DNA of 64,000 nt from Mesorhizobium sp. M3A.F.Ca.ET.080.04.2.1 (GTDB lineage Bacteria; Pseudomonadota; Alphaproteobacteria; Rhizobiales; Rhizobiaceae): NCBI RefSeq assembly GCF_003952525.1, contig NZ_CP034451.1, forward strand, positions 4,502,501 through 4,566,500. The letters are read 5' to 3'. The position numbers were made by a program, and so were the translations under genes. The notes beneath the pieces were generated by a model, which had not been told where the DNA came from, searched no databases, and was given only the letters and a program-made list of their open reading frames with translations. This document shows positions 45,622-54,724 of the stretch, piece after piece (positions within the stretch are counted from its first letter, which is position 1; each line of letters starts with the position of its first letter).

Positions 45622-46764
45622 ATGGCAAGGAAACTTGGCGTCGGCGTGATCGGCTGCGGCAACATCTCAAGAGCGTATTTCTCGCTGGCGCCGCTGTTTC
45701 GCGGTATCGAGATGCGCGCCTGCGCGGACATCAACATGGATGCAGCGAAGGCGCGCGCGAAGGAATTCAAGCTGCGCGCCGAGACAGTCGACCAACTGCT
45801 CAGGGCAGACGACATCGACATCATCGTCAATCTGACGATCCCGGCGGTGCATTACGAGGTGTCGAAGCAGGTGCTCGACGCCGGCAAGCATGTCTATTCC
45901 GAAAAGCCCTTCGTGTTGTCGGTCAAGGAAGGACTCGACCTGAAGAAGCGGGCGCAAAAGAAAGGCCTGCGCATCGGCTCGGCGCCCGACACCTTTCTCG
46001 GCGGAGCGCATCAGCTGGTGCGCAGCCTCATCGATGACGGCAAGCTCGGCAGGATCACCAGCGGCACCTGCCACGTGATGGGCCATGGCATGGAGCACTG
46101 GCATCCCAATCCGGATTTCTTCTTCCAGCCGGGCGCCGGTCCGGTGCTCGACATCGGCCCGTACTATATCACCAACCTGATCCAACTGATCGGGCCGGTC
46201 AGCCGAGTGGCGGCCTTCGCGGCGACGCCGGCCAAGGAGCGAACCATCGGCTCCAAGCCGCGGGCGGGTGAAAAGATCCCAGTCAACACACCGACCACCA
46301 TCCACGGCCTGCTCGAGTTCGAGAACGGCGCGGTGATCACGCTCAACACCAGCTGGGACGTCTGGAGCCACGGCCATGCGCCGATGGAACTCTATGGCGA
46401 GCTCGGCACCGTGTTCGTGCCGGACCCGAACTTCTTCGGCGGCGAGGTGCGGTTCACAAACGGCACCAAGCCGGTCAAGAAGCTACCGAGATGGGAGCAC
46501 CCTTTCGCCGTGCCGAACGACATGCATTCGCAGGGCATGTTGGCCAACTACCGCACCGCCGGCCTCGCCGACATGGCGATCGCGATCGCGCAAGGGCGGC
46601 CGCATCGCTGCTCGATGGAACTGGCGCTGCACGCCGTCGACGTGATGACCGGCATCCTGCGCTCGGGCGAAAGCGGCAAGTTCGTCGCCATGCAGACGAC
46701 ATGCGAGCGGCCGGCAGCGCTTGGCATCAAGGAAGCAAAGGCGCTCATGGCCACGGGGAAGTAG
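45622..46764 (+). CDS. Gfo/Idh/MocA family oxidoreductase
   Basis: A 380-residue sugar dehydrogenase. The GVIGCGNIS Rossmann motif is at 8-16, SEKPF near residues 94-98 has the catalytic Lys, and DIGPYYITNL near 175-184 the active-site Asp. It begins 12 bases after the TIM-barrel gene. It likely oxidises the sugar brought in by the LacI-controlled importer, with the TIM-barrel gene product as next step. The start at 45622 is at AGGAGCACCAC, moderate. Confidence 0.92.
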   Translation: MARKLGVGVIGCGNISRAYFSLAPLFRGIEMRACADINMDAAKARAKEFKLRAETVDQLLRADDIDIIVNLTIPAVHYEVSKQVLDAGKHVYSEKPFVLSVKEGLDLKKRAQKKGLRIGSAPDTFLGGAHQLVRSLIDDGKLGRITSGTCHVMGHGMEHWHPNPDFFFQPGAGPVLDIGPYYITNLIQLIGPVSRVAAFAATPAKERTIGSKPRAGEKIPVNTPTTIHGLLEFENGAVITLNTSWDVWSHGHAPMELYGELGTVFVPDPNFFGGEVRFTNGTKPVKKLPRWEHPFAVPNDMHSQGMLANYRTAGLADMAIAIAQGRPHRCSMELALHAVDVMTGILRSGESGKFVAMQTTCERPAALGIKEAKALMATGK

Positions 46765-46895
46765 CCTCCTGCGATTATCGATAATTTGCCGATTGCCTCT
46801 CCTCCTTCCGCCGGGGAGAAGGTAAAGGGTGGGGCGTGGTTTATGCGCGCAACTTTCGCGGCTGGGCCCGCTCCGTTCAGATCTGAGGATTCCCT

Positions 46896-47942
46896 ATGCC
46901 CTATGTCGCCGCCGAAAACCGCTACGAGAAGATGATCTATAACCGTTGCGGCCGGTCCGGTCTGAAGCTGCCGGCGATCTCGCTCGGGCTCTGGCACAAT
47001 TTCGGCAACGACACGCCGCACAAGACCAAGCAGGCAATCGTGCGCAAGGCCTTCGATCTCGGCATCACGCATTTCGACCTGGCCAATAATTACGGCCCGC
47101 CGCCCGGCTCGGCCGAGATCGCCTTCGGCGAGATCATGCGCACCGACTTTGCCGCTTATCGCGACGAGCTGATAATCTCCACCAAGGCCGGCTATGAAAT
47201 GTGGGCCGGACCTTACGGCGAATGGGGCAGCCGCAAATATGTGCTGTCGAGCCTCGACCAGAGCCTGAAGCGGATAGGGCTCGATTATGTCGACATCTTC
47301 TATTCCCACCGCTTCGATCCCGAGACGCCGCTGGAAGAAACAATGGGCGCGCTCGACCATGCCGTGCGCTCCGGCAAGGCGCTCTATGCCGGCATATCCT
47401 CCTACAATTCACAGCGTACGCGCGAGGCGGCCGACATTCTGAGGCAGCTCGGCACGCCCTGCCTCATCCACCAGCCGAGCTATTCCCTGCTCAACCGCTG
47501 GGTCGAGGAGGACGGGCTGCTCGACACGCTGGAGGGTCTCGGCATCGGCTCGATCGTCTTCTCGCCGCTGGCGCAGGGCATGCTGACCGACAAATATCTC
47601 GGTGGCATTCCCGAGGGCAGCCGCGCCAGCCAGGGCAAGTCGCTCAGGCCGGCCTTCATCAACGACAAGTCGATCGCCAACATCGAGGCGCTCAACGCCA
47701 TCGCCGGCCGGCGCGGCCAGACGCTGGCGCAGATGGCGCTGGCCTGGGTGCTGCGCAGGGGCAGGGTGACTACGGCGCTGATCGGCGCCAGCCAGCCGGA
47801 GCAGGTCGAGGATTGCGTCGGCGCGCTCAAGGCACTCGACTTCAGCGATGCCGAGCTCGCCGAGATCGACACCTATGCGCACGAGGCCGATATCAACCTG
47901 TGGGCGGCTTCGGCCGAGCGCAAAGGGCCGCCGCGCAAGTAG
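46896..47942 (+). CDS. Aldo/keto reductase (L-glyceraldehyde 3-phosphate reductase type)
   Basis: A 348-residue aldo/keto reductase of the YghZ group. FDLANNYGPPPGSAE holds the catalytic Asp and Tyr, ISTKAGYEM the Lys and FYSHRFDP the His. The C-terminal RRGRVTTALIGASQPEQV binds the nucleotide. It reduces methylglyoxal or L-glyceraldehyde-3-phosphate in related organisms. A 131-base gap before it holds a repeat fragment only. Confidence 0.9.
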   Translation: MPYVAAENRYEKMIYNRCGRSGLKLPAISLGLWHNFGNDTPHKTKQAIVRKAFDLGITHFDLANNYGPPPGSAEIAFGEIMRTDFAAYRDELIISTKAGYEMWAGPYGEWGSRKYVLSSLDQSLKRIGLDYVDIFYSHRFDPETPLEETMGALDHAVRSGKALYAGISSYNSQRTREAADILRQLGTPCLIHQPSYSLLNRWVEEDGLLDTLEGLGIGSIVFSPLAQGMLTDKYLGGIPEGSRASQGKSLRPAFINDKSIANIEALNAIAGRRGQTLAQMALAWVLRRGRVTTALIGASQPEQVEDCVGALKALDFSDAELAEIDTYAHEADINLWAASAERKGPPRK

Positions 47943-48073
47943 GGCCTGGCCGACGCCAGGGCGGCGAGCGCTGCGGAAACAGTGGCAAAAACGCCGGTTC
48001 GTCGTTATCTCATGGAGTCGAGACCGTTCGCGTGCGCAATCGACGCGCGGGACGACGCCATGACCGGAACGGG

Positions 48074-48481
48074 ATGATGACGGCAAGGGATGCGCTGACC
48101 AAGAACCAGCTGTGCGTGCTCGAGAAGCTCGAGGCGGCCAGCGGGCCGCTCAGCGCCTATACGCTGCTCGACCAGCTGCGCGAACGGGGCTTCCGCGCGC
48201 CGCTGCAGGTCTATCGCGCTTTAGACACGCTGGTGAAGTCGGGCTTCGTGCACCGGCTCGAAAGCCTCAACTCCTTCGTCGCCTGCGCCGAGCCGCACGA
48301 CCACAGCCATTCGATGACCGCCTTCGCCATCTGCGACAGCTGCGGCCAGGTGACGGAGATGTCGGACCACGACGTCGACCACCGGCTGGACGAGTGGGTG
48401 CGCTCGACGGGATTTGCCGCCAAGAAGGCGGTGATCGAGTTTCGGGGTGTCTGCGCGAAGTGCAGGTCGGAAGCGGCATAA
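48074..48481 (+). CDS. Fur family regulator, Zur-like
   Basis: A 135-residue regulator. The winged helix covers about 9-75 with the YRALDTLVKSGFVHRLES motif. His/Cys-rich AEPHDHSHSM and CDSCGQ with CAKC supply structural zinc and sensory sites. The LESLNSFVAC segment matches the zinc-sensing Zur subgroup more than iron-sensing Fur. No znuABC is adjacent in this window. The start is at either 48074 or 48077. Confidence 0.85.
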   Translation: MMTARDALTKNQLCVLEKLEAASGPLSAYTLLDQLRERGFRAPLQVYRALDTLVKSGFVHRLESLNSFVACAEPHDHSHSMTAFAICDSCGQVTEMSDHDVDHRLDEWVRSTGFAAKKAVIEFRGVCAKCRSEAA

Positions 48482-48487
48482 GTACGC

Positions 48488-48614
48488 CGATATTCAGGTG
48501 AGGCCGGCCTGCAAAAGGTGGCTTCCTGCGCTTCCGGTGCTCACGTACGAAAAGTACGCTCCGCTCCGGTCTCGGAATCCGCCTTTTTCGACTCGGCCTG
48601 ACCTGAATCTCGCC
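48488..48614. repeat. Palindromic repeat, copy 2 (pair with 28170)
   Basis: Closely matches 28170-28295. Its ends GATATTCAGGTGAGGCCG and CGGCCTGACCTGAATCTC are inverted copies with two mismatches. It begins seven bases after the Zur-like stop and ends before polA, which is convergent. No coding function. Confidence 0.85.
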
Positions 48615-48637
48615 GCACTTACCGGCGTGGATGCCGG

Positions 48638-51604
48638 CTAATGCGCCTCGTCCCAATTGTCGGCGGCGCGGGCATCGACGTGCAGCGGCACCGACATCGA
48701 GACCGCCGGCATCGGCGCGTTCTCCATCACGCGGCGCACAACGGGAATCGTCGCGTCGACCTCCGCCTCCACCGTCTCGAAGATCAGTTCGTCATGCACC
48801 TGCAGGAGCATGCGGGCCGAGAGCTTCGCCTTTTCCAGCGCCTCCTCCATGTGGACCATGGCGCGGCGGATGATGTCGGCGGCGGTGCCCTGGAGCCGGG
48901 CGTTGATCGAGGCGCGCTCGTTGAAGGCGCGGATCGACGGGTTGGAGGCTCGTATCTCCGGATAGTGGATGCGGCGGCCGAAGATCGTCTCGACGAAGCC
49001 ATGCTCGCGCGCATAGGCCTTGGTTTCCTCGATATAGTCGCGAATGCCCGGGAAGCGCTCGAAATAGCGTTTGATGTAGGCGCCTGCCTCCTCGCGCGGG
49101 ATCGATAGTTGGTTGGCGAGGCCGAAGGCCGAGATGCCGTAGATGATCCCGAAATTGATTGCCTTGGCGCGCCGGCGCACCTCCGAAGGCATGCCTTCGA
49201 CCGGAACGCTGAACATCTCGGAGGCGGTGATCGCATGGATGTCGGCGCCGTCGGCGAAGGCCTGCTTGAGCTGCGGGATCTCGGCAACGTGCGCCAGCAC
49301 GCGCAGCTCGATCTGGCTGTAATCGGCCGAGACCAGCTTGTGGCCCCTTTCGGCGATGAAGGCGGTCCTGATCTTGCGCCCCTCGGCGGTGCGCACCGGG
49401 ATGTTCTGCAGGTTTGGATCGGAGGACGACAATCGTCCCGTTGTCGTCGCGGCGAGCGCGTATGAGGTGTGCACGCGATTGGTGCCGGGATTGATGAAGC
49501 CGGGCAGCGCGTCGGTGTAGGTCGATTTCAGCTTCGTGAGCTGGCGCCAATCGACGATCTTGCGCGGCAGCTCGTGGCCTTCGGCGGCGAGGTCCTCCAG
49601 GAGCTGCGCCGAGGTCGACCACTGGCCGGTCTTGGTCTTGGAGCCGCCCGGCAGACCCATCTTGCCGAACAGGATGTCGCCGAGCTGCTTCGGCGAGCCG
49701 ATGTTGATGCGCTCGCCGACGATGCCGTAGATTTCCTCCTCGGCGCGCGCTGCCCCTTGCGCCAGCTCGCCCGACAGCCTGGACAGGATCTGCCTGTCGA
49801 CCGAAATGCCGCGCTGCTCCATGCGGGCGAGTACGGGCACCAGCGGCCGCTCCAGCCGCTCATAGACCGAAACCAGTCCCTTGGCGGCGAGCCTCGGCTT
49901 CAGCACCTGCCAGAGCCTCAGCGTGATGTCGGCCTGCTCGGCGGCATAGGCGGTCGCCCGCCCTATATCGACCTGGTCGAAGCCGACGGCGTTCTTGCCC
50001 GAGCCGGCAAGCTCCTTCTTCGAGGCGGGGGCATGGCCCAGCCACTTCTCCGACAGCGAGGCGAGGTCGTGGCCGCCGGAGGTGCCGGCATCGAGCACAT
50101 AGGAGATCAGCATCGTGTCGTCGAAAGGTGCGACCTCGATACCGTGCCGGCTCATCACGACGATGTCGTATTTCATGTCCTGCACGATCTTGAGAACAGA
50201 CCTGTCCTCGAGCAGCGGCTTGAGCAGCGCCAGCGCTTCCCGGACCGGGATCTGATCGGCCATCAGGCCGCCGCCAAGCAGGTCGCCGCTGCCGCTGCCA
50301 TGGGTTAGCGGCAGGTAGGCGGCGCGGCCGGGTGCAGTCGCCATGGAGAGACCGATCAACTCGGCCTGCATCGGGTCGAAGGAGGAGGTCTCGGCGTCGA
50401 AGGCAAGCAGGCCGCCCTCTCTTGCCTCGGCTATCCAGGCCTTCAGCGTGTCCGTATCCCGGATGGCGACATAGGTGGAGGAGTCGATCTTATGGGCCGA
50501 CGCCGCCTCCAGCCGCAGCGCCGAGAGCAGGGAAGGGGTATCGCCCTGCGGCGGCGCATCCTCACCCCTGACGGCGGGTCTTGCAGTTGTTCCAGTGCCG
50601 TTCGAGCCGGGCGCGGCTGGTCTTGCCGGCGGCGCACCCGCCCCGACATCGGGGCCGTGCGCGGTATCCGCGCGCTCGATGGTCACAGCCGAAGCCTGCA
50701 CGTCACCGATCTCGGTTGCGGTCGCTTCCCCGACGCGGCGGGTCAGCGTGGTGAACTCCATGGTTTTGAGAAAGCCGATCAGCTTCGGCCCGTCCGGCGC
50801 ATGGAGCACCAACTCGTCGAGGCCCTCTTTCAGCGGCACGTCGTTCTTCAGTGTCACCAGCTGCCGCGAGATGCGCGCCTTGTCGGCATTGGCGATGATG
50901 GTCTCGCGTCGCTTCTCCTGCTTGATCTCCGAGGCCCGCGCGAGCAGGCCGTCGAGGTCGCCGAACTGCTCCAGGAGCTGCGCGGCCGTTTTCGGCCCGA
51001 TGCCGGGCACGCCCGGAACATTGTCGACGGAGTCGCCGGTCAGCGCCTGCAGGTCGATCATCTTCTCCGGCGGCACGCCCCATTTCTCGATCACCTCGGG
51101 AATGCCGATCTGACGGTCCTTCATCGGGTCGTACATGCCGACCGTCGGGCCGACGAGCTGCATCAGGTCCTTGTCGGAGGAGATGATGGTGGTGTCAGCC
51201 TCGGCTTCGCAGGCCAGCCGGCAATAGGTGGCGATGATGTCGTCGGCCTCGAAACCCTCCATCTCGATGCAGGGCAGGTTGAATGCCGCGGTGGCTTGCC
51301 GGATCAGACCGAATTGCGGAATGAGGTCCTCCGGCGGCGCCGAGCGGTTGGCCTTGTATTCGGGATACAGATCGCTGCGGAAGGTCTTCGCCGAATAGTC
51401 GAAGATGACGGCGAAGTGGGTCGGCACGATGCCTACATTGGTATTGCGGGCATCCTGCATCAGCTTCCACACCATGTTGCAGAAGCCGAGGACGGCGCTG
51501 GTCGGCAGGCCGTCCGACTTGCGGTTGAGCGGCGGCAGGGCGTGGTAGGCGCGGAAGATGTAGCCGGAGCCGTCGACGAGGAAGAGATGATCGCCTTTTT
51601 TCAT
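48638..51604 (-). CDS. polA: DNA polymerase I
   Basis: A 988-residue polymerase with 5'-3' exonuclease (about 1-300), 3'-5' exonuclease-like (about 370-565) and polymerase (about 570-988) domains. The polymerase site is intact: DYSQIELR at 761-768 with Asp761, RRRAKAINFGIIYG in the O helix (about 810-823) and HDE at 937-939. In the proofreading domain Asp403, Glu405 and Asp480 are present, but the fourth DEDDy residue is Gln557 in YAAEQ where E. coli has Asp501 (YAAED). The start at 51604 is the family-like Met before KKGDHLFLVDGSG. Confidence 0.96.
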   Translation of the reverse strand: MKKGDHLFLVDGSGYIFRAYHALPPLNRKSDGLPTSAVLGFCNMVWKLMQDARNTNVGIVPTHFAVIFDYSAKTFRSDLYPEYKANRSAPPEDLIPQFGLIRQATAAFNLPCIEMEGFEADDIIATYCRLACEAEADTTIISSDKDLMQLVGPTVGMYDPMKDRQIGIPEVIEKWGVPPEKMIDLQALTGDSVDNVPGVPGIGPKTAAQLLEQFGDLDGLLARASEIKQEKRRETIIANADKARISRQLVTLKNDVPLKEGLDELVLHAPDGPKLIGFLKTMEFTTLTRRVGEATATEIGDVQASAVTIERADTAHGPDVGAGAPPARPAAPGSNGTGTTARPAVRGEDAPPQGDTPSLLSALRLEAASAHKIDSSTYVAIRDTDTLKAWIAEAREGGLLAFDAETSSFDPMQAELIGLSMATAPGRAAYLPLTHGSGSGDLLGGGLMADQIPVREALALLKPLLEDRSVLKIVQDMKYDIVVMSRHGIEVAPFDDTMLISYVLDAGTSGGHDLASLSEKWLGHAPASKKELAGSGKNAVGFDQVDIGRATAYAAEQADITLRLWQVLKPRLAAKGLVSVYERLERPLVPVLARMEQRGISVDRQILSRLSGELAQGAARAEEEIYGIVGERINIGSPKQLGDILFGKMGLPGGSKTKTGQWSTSAQLLEDLAAEGHELPRKIVDWRQLTKLKSTYTDALPGFINPGTNRVHTSYALAATTTGRLSSSDPNLQNIPVRTAEGRKIRTAFIAERGHKLVSADYSQIELRVLAHVAEIPQLKQAFADGADIHAITASEMFSVPVEGMPSEVRRRAKAINFGIIYGISAFGLANQLSIPREEAGAYIKRYFERFPGIRDYIEETKAYAREHGFVETIFGRRIHYPEIRASNPSIRAFNERASINARLQGTAADIIRRAMVHMEEALEKAKLSARMLLQVHDELIFETVEAEVDATIPVVRRVMENAPMPAVSMSVPLHVDARAADNWDEAH

Positions 51605-51834
51605 GCCGGCAGGGATAGCGCGGCACAGCTTCGCGGTCCATGCCAAAGGCGGTGCAACCCACCGGTTCCAGCAACACCCTGACATCGCCCCGGCAGGTGG
51701 AATCGGCCGCTCACGGGTATGTTACAAAAGTGTAATCTTCGTGCCCTTGAATCGCCATGTTCACAGACCCAAATACACGTCATCGGCAGTTTTCGCCGAA
51801 GTCCGGAGCAAGGCCCGTCCCCCGCCTATACCGG

Positions 51835-51929
51835 GCAAACTGCGGCAGCCTATCCCCCCTCTCCGGGCTGCCGCAACGTTTCGAGTAAAGACCGCCGTGG
51901 TTCCCCCTCCACCACGGCGGTTCTTTTTT
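51835..51929 (+). ncRNA. AbcR-like (alpha-r15 family) small RNA
   Basis: Two stem-loops in a gene-free plus-strand region beside polA: TGCGGCAGCC (51841-51850) pairs with GGCTGCCGCA (51866-51875) around a C-rich loop, and ACCGCCGTGG (51891-51900) pairs with CCACGGCGGT (51912-51921), followed by TCTTTTTT. C-rich loops (CCCCCC and TTCCCCCTCC) match the anti-Shine-Dalgarno motifs of AbcR sRNAs, and the known location in rhizobia is next to polA. AbcR sRNAs silence ABC-transporter mRNAs via Hfq. The 5' end is not defined; a CTATAC at 51826-51831 could be part of a promoter. One copy only, versus two in Sinorhizobium. Confidence 0.75.
51891..51929 (+). terminator. Rho-independent terminator of the AbcR-like sRNA
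   Basis: Perfect 10-bp GC-rich stem (51891-51900 / 51912-51921) with an 11-base loop and a TCTTTTTT tail, a textbook Rho-independent terminator. No protein gene reads into it on this strand, so it ends an RNA transcript. Confidence 0.9.
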
Positions 51930-52027
51930 GCCCGTCGGCAGGAATTCCGTCCCTTGGTCCAACGATCGCGGCTTTGCCTTTTCGGCGCGGCCCTTTAGGG
52001 TTCGCCCAAAAATCGAAAGGCTTCGGC

Positions 52028-53413
52028 ATGTCCAGAATCTCCCCCGTCCTCGATCGCCTCGACCAGAATCTCGACCAGAGCTTGGCGCGGCTTCTCGGCC
52101 TGCTCGGCATCAGGTCGATCTCCACCGATCCCGCCTATAGCGCCGATTGCCGCAAGGCCGCCGATTGGCTGGTCGCAGAACTGAAGGCGATCGGCTTCGA
52201 CGCCAGCGTTCGCGACACGCCCGGACATCCGATGGTGGTTGCGCATCACGAGGGACCCGCGGGGGCGCCGCATGTGCTGTTCTACGGCCACTACGACGTG
52301 CAGCCGGTCGATCCGATCGAGCTTTGGGAGAGCGATCCGTTCGCGCCGTCGATCAAGGAGATCGAGCCCGGCCGCAAGGTGATCGCCGGGCGCGGCTCCG
52401 CCGACGACAAGGGGCAGCTGATGACCTTCGTCGAGGCCTGCCGCGCCTGGAAGCAGGTGCATGGCGATCTGCCTTGTCGCGTCACCATCCTTTTCGAAGG
52501 CGAGGAGGAATCCGGTTCGCCGTCGCTGAAACCGTTCCTCGCAGCGAACGCCGCCGAGCTCAAGGCTGATTTCGCGCTGGTCTGCGACACCAGCATGTGG
52601 GACCGCGAGACGCCTTCCATTTGTGTCTCGCTGCGCGGCATGGTCGGCGAGGAGATCACCGTCAAGGCGGCCAGCCGCGACCTGCATTCCGGTCTCTATG
52701 GCGGCCCGGCCGCCAATCCGATCCGCATCCTCGCCAGGATTCTCGCCGAGGTCCACGACGAGGACGGCCGCGTCACCATCCCCGGCTTCTATGACGGCGT
52801 CGAGGAGACGCCTTCGCAGGTGCTGAAGTCCTGGGAGGGGCTGGGCGAAACCGCCGAGACCTTCCTTGGACCGGTCGGGCTTTCCATTCCCGCCGGTGAA
52901 AAGGGCCGTTCGGTGCTGGAACTCACCTGGGCGCGGCCGACGGCGGAGTTCAACGGCATCATCGGCGGCTACACCGGCAAGGGATTCAAGACGGTGATCG
53001 CGGCGGAAGCCTCGGCCAAGGTGTCGTTCCGGCTTGTCCACAAGCAGGATCCGAAGAAAATCCGTGCCGCGTTCCAGACTTTCGTGCGCGAACGCATCCC
53101 GGCCGATTGCTCGGTCGAATTCCATCCGCATGGCGGCTCGCCGGCGATTCAGCTCTCCTACGACTCACCGTTCCTGGCCAAGGCCAAGGACGCGCTGTCC
53201 GACGAATGGGAGAAGCAGGCGGTGACCACCGGCGGCGGCGGGTCGATCCCGGTGGTCGGCGACTTCCAGACCTATCTGGGCATGGAATCGCTGCTGGTCG
53301 GCTTCGGCCTCGACGACGACCGTATCCATTCGCCGAACGAGAAATACGAGCTGACCTCCTTCCACAAGGGGCAGCGCTCCTGGGCCCGTATTCTCGATGC
53401 GCTGACCCGCTGA
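52028..53413 (+). CDS. M20/M25/M40 family metallo-dipeptidase
   Basis: A 461-residue zinc peptidase. FYGHYDVQPVDP, GRGSADDKGQ, FEGEEESGSPS and a later CDTSMWD provide the two-zinc His, Asp, Glu, Glu and Asp ligands, with RDLHSGLYGG in the lid domain. It hydrolyses dipeptides or acylated amino acids in the cytosol. The start at 52028 follows GAAAGGC. It is the first plus-strand coding gene after the sRNA; the long upstream frame from 51719 would overlap the sRNA. Confidence 0.92.
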   Translation: MSRISPVLDRLDQNLDQSLARLLGLLGIRSISTDPAYSADCRKAADWLVAELKAIGFDASVRDTPGHPMVVAHHEGPAGAPHVLFYGHYDVQPVDPIELWESDPFAPSIKEIEPGRKVIAGRGSADDKGQLMTFVEACRAWKQVHGDLPCRVTILFEGEEESGSPSLKPFLAANAAELKADFALVCDTSMWDRETPSICVSLRGMVGEEITVKAASRDLHSGLYGGPAANPIRILARILAEVHDEDGRVTIPGFYDGVEETPSQVLKSWEGLGETAETFLGPVGLSIPAGEKGRSVLELTWARPTAEFNGIIGGYTGKGFKTVIAAEASAKVSFRLVHKQDPKKIRAAFQTFVRERIPADCSVEFHPHGGSPAIQLSYDSPFLAKAKDALSDEWEKQAVTTGGGGSIPVVGDFQTYLGMESLLVGFGLDDDRIHSPNEKYELTSFHKGQRSWARILDALTR

Positions 53414-53549
53414 CCTCATCACCACGCGAAGCTCAGAAGCAACTTTCTGTTGATTTTTGCGCTGATCACGGCAAGGACGGATTATCAGCGCAACGCCGCT
53501 TGCGCATCCCACGGATGTCTGGCGTTGCGGTTGCGGACCGGAGAGAAAG

Positions 53550-54170
53550 ATGACCGATATCCGTTTCCACAAGAATGATCTGCCGGATCTGTCCCGCTAC
53601 GATGTCGGGGCGGTGGCCATCGACACGGAAACCTTGGGTCTCAACCCGCATCGCGACCGGCTCTGCGTGGTGCAGATCTCACCCGGCGACAGCAGCGCCG
53701 ATGTCATCCAGATCGCGCCGGGGCAGCGCGAGGCGCCCAATCTCGTCAGCCTGCTCCGCAACCATGCCATCACCAAGCTGTTCCACTATGGCCGCTTCGA
53801 TATCGCCGTGCTCTACCAGAGCTTCGGCGTCATGGCCGAGCCGGTGTTCTGCACCAAGATCGCGTCGCGTCTGACGCGCACCTATACCGACCGGCATGGG
53901 TTGAAGGATATCTGCAACGAGTTGCTCGGCATCGGGCTGTCGAAGGCGCAGCAGTCCTCGGACTGGGCGGCGGAAACGCTGTCGCCGGAACAGCTCGAAT
54001 ATGCCGCCTCGGACGTGCTCTACCTGCACCGGCTGCGCGAGGCGCTGGCCGCACGGCTGGCGCGCGAGGGCCGCACCGAAGAGGCCGACGCCTGCTTCCG
54101 TTTCCTGCCGACACGGGCCAAGCTCGACCTGATGGGCTGGGCGGAAGAAGACATCTTCGCGCACAGCTGA
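53550..54170 (+). CDS. rnd: RNase D-like 3'-5' exonuclease
   Basis: A 206-residue DEDDy exonuclease. The catalytic residues are Asp25 and Glu27 (IDTET), Asp84 (GRFD), Tyr151 and Asp155 (YAASD). It lacks the HRDC domains of full-length RNase D (about 375 residues), as is common for the small Rhizobiales version. Likely trims tRNA or other structured RNA 3' ends. AGAGAAAG precedes the ATG. Confidence 0.88.
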   Translation: MTDIRFHKNDLPDLSRYDVGAVAIDTETLGLNPHRDRLCVVQISPGDSSADVIQIAPGQREAPNLVSLLRNHAITKLFHYGRFDIAVLYQSFGVMAEPVFCTKIASRLTRTYTDRHGLKDICNELLGIGLSKAQQSSDWAAETLSPEQLEYAASDVLYLHRLREALAARLAREGRTEEADACFRFLPTRAKLDLMGWAEEDIFAHS

Positions 54171-54221
54171 CGGAACCGGGCGCGTCGAGGGGCGTTCCTG
54201 CCGGTCCAAGGGAGAGTCGAG

Positions 54222-54416
54222 ATGGCAGAGCGCAAACCGATCGAAAGCGCGCCGAAGGACGGCTCGAAGGTCACCGTCCTGTGGAAGGACAGCGACGGCG
54301 TGGTCAACGAATCGATCGCGCAGTATCGCGACGGCGGATGGTGGGTCTACATCGACAGCGACACCCAAAAGAAGGTCGTTCCGACCAGCTGGCGGCCGGC
54401 TTCAGGCGACGAGTGA
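54222..54416 (+). CDS. Small conserved hypothetical protein
   Basis: A 64-residue acidic and tryptophan-rich protein, opening with MAERKPIESAPKDGSKV, preceded by GGGAGAG. No signal peptide or membrane segment. The beta-rich pattern (VTVLWKDSDGVV, GGWWVYIDS) suggests a small SH3-like or OB-like fold. No family recognised. It stands alone before a repeat region. Confidence 0.65.
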   Translation: MAERKPIESAPKDGSKVTVLWKDSDGVVNESIAQYRDGGWWVYIDSDTQKKVVPTSWRPASGDE

Positions 54417-54456
54417 CGACCAAAAGAACGACGTCGCCGGCGCGCAACTTTCGCCC

Positions 54457-54652
54457 AAAGCGCGTCGCGCTGAAAGGGATTCCGGCGACGCGCTTTAAGT
54501 CCTTGTTTTGATGCATGTCGCTGCCCCAGAACCGCTGCACACTTCCGGGCGACATGCACCGAGCACGCCGCGATTGCTCGATGCGCCTTGGGTTTTGATC
54601 TGCTAATCCCTTTGTCCGGAAACCGGTTTCCACTTTCGGGAGACATGCTTTA
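54457..54652. repeat. Composite intergenic palindromic repeat
   Basis: AAAGCGCGTCGC (54457-54468) pairs with GCGACGCGCTTT (54485-54496), and GCATGTCGC (54513-54521) with GCGACATGC (54549-54557). A second unit containing TCCGGAAACCGGTTTCCACT follows. The first half resembles 62897-63003. This explains most of the 308-base gap 54417-54724. Confidence 0.75.
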
Positions 54653-54724
54653 GCCTGAAGCCCTTGTAATCGATGGCTGATTCGGAGCTTGTCTCCGCCG
54701 TCGCCGTTCACCGGAGGGACATGC

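Noticed and set aside
47201..48073. Long plus-strand frame extending upstream of the Zur-like start
   Set aside because: It runs in the wrong frame of the aldo/keto reductase; only the part from 48074 matches Fur proteins.
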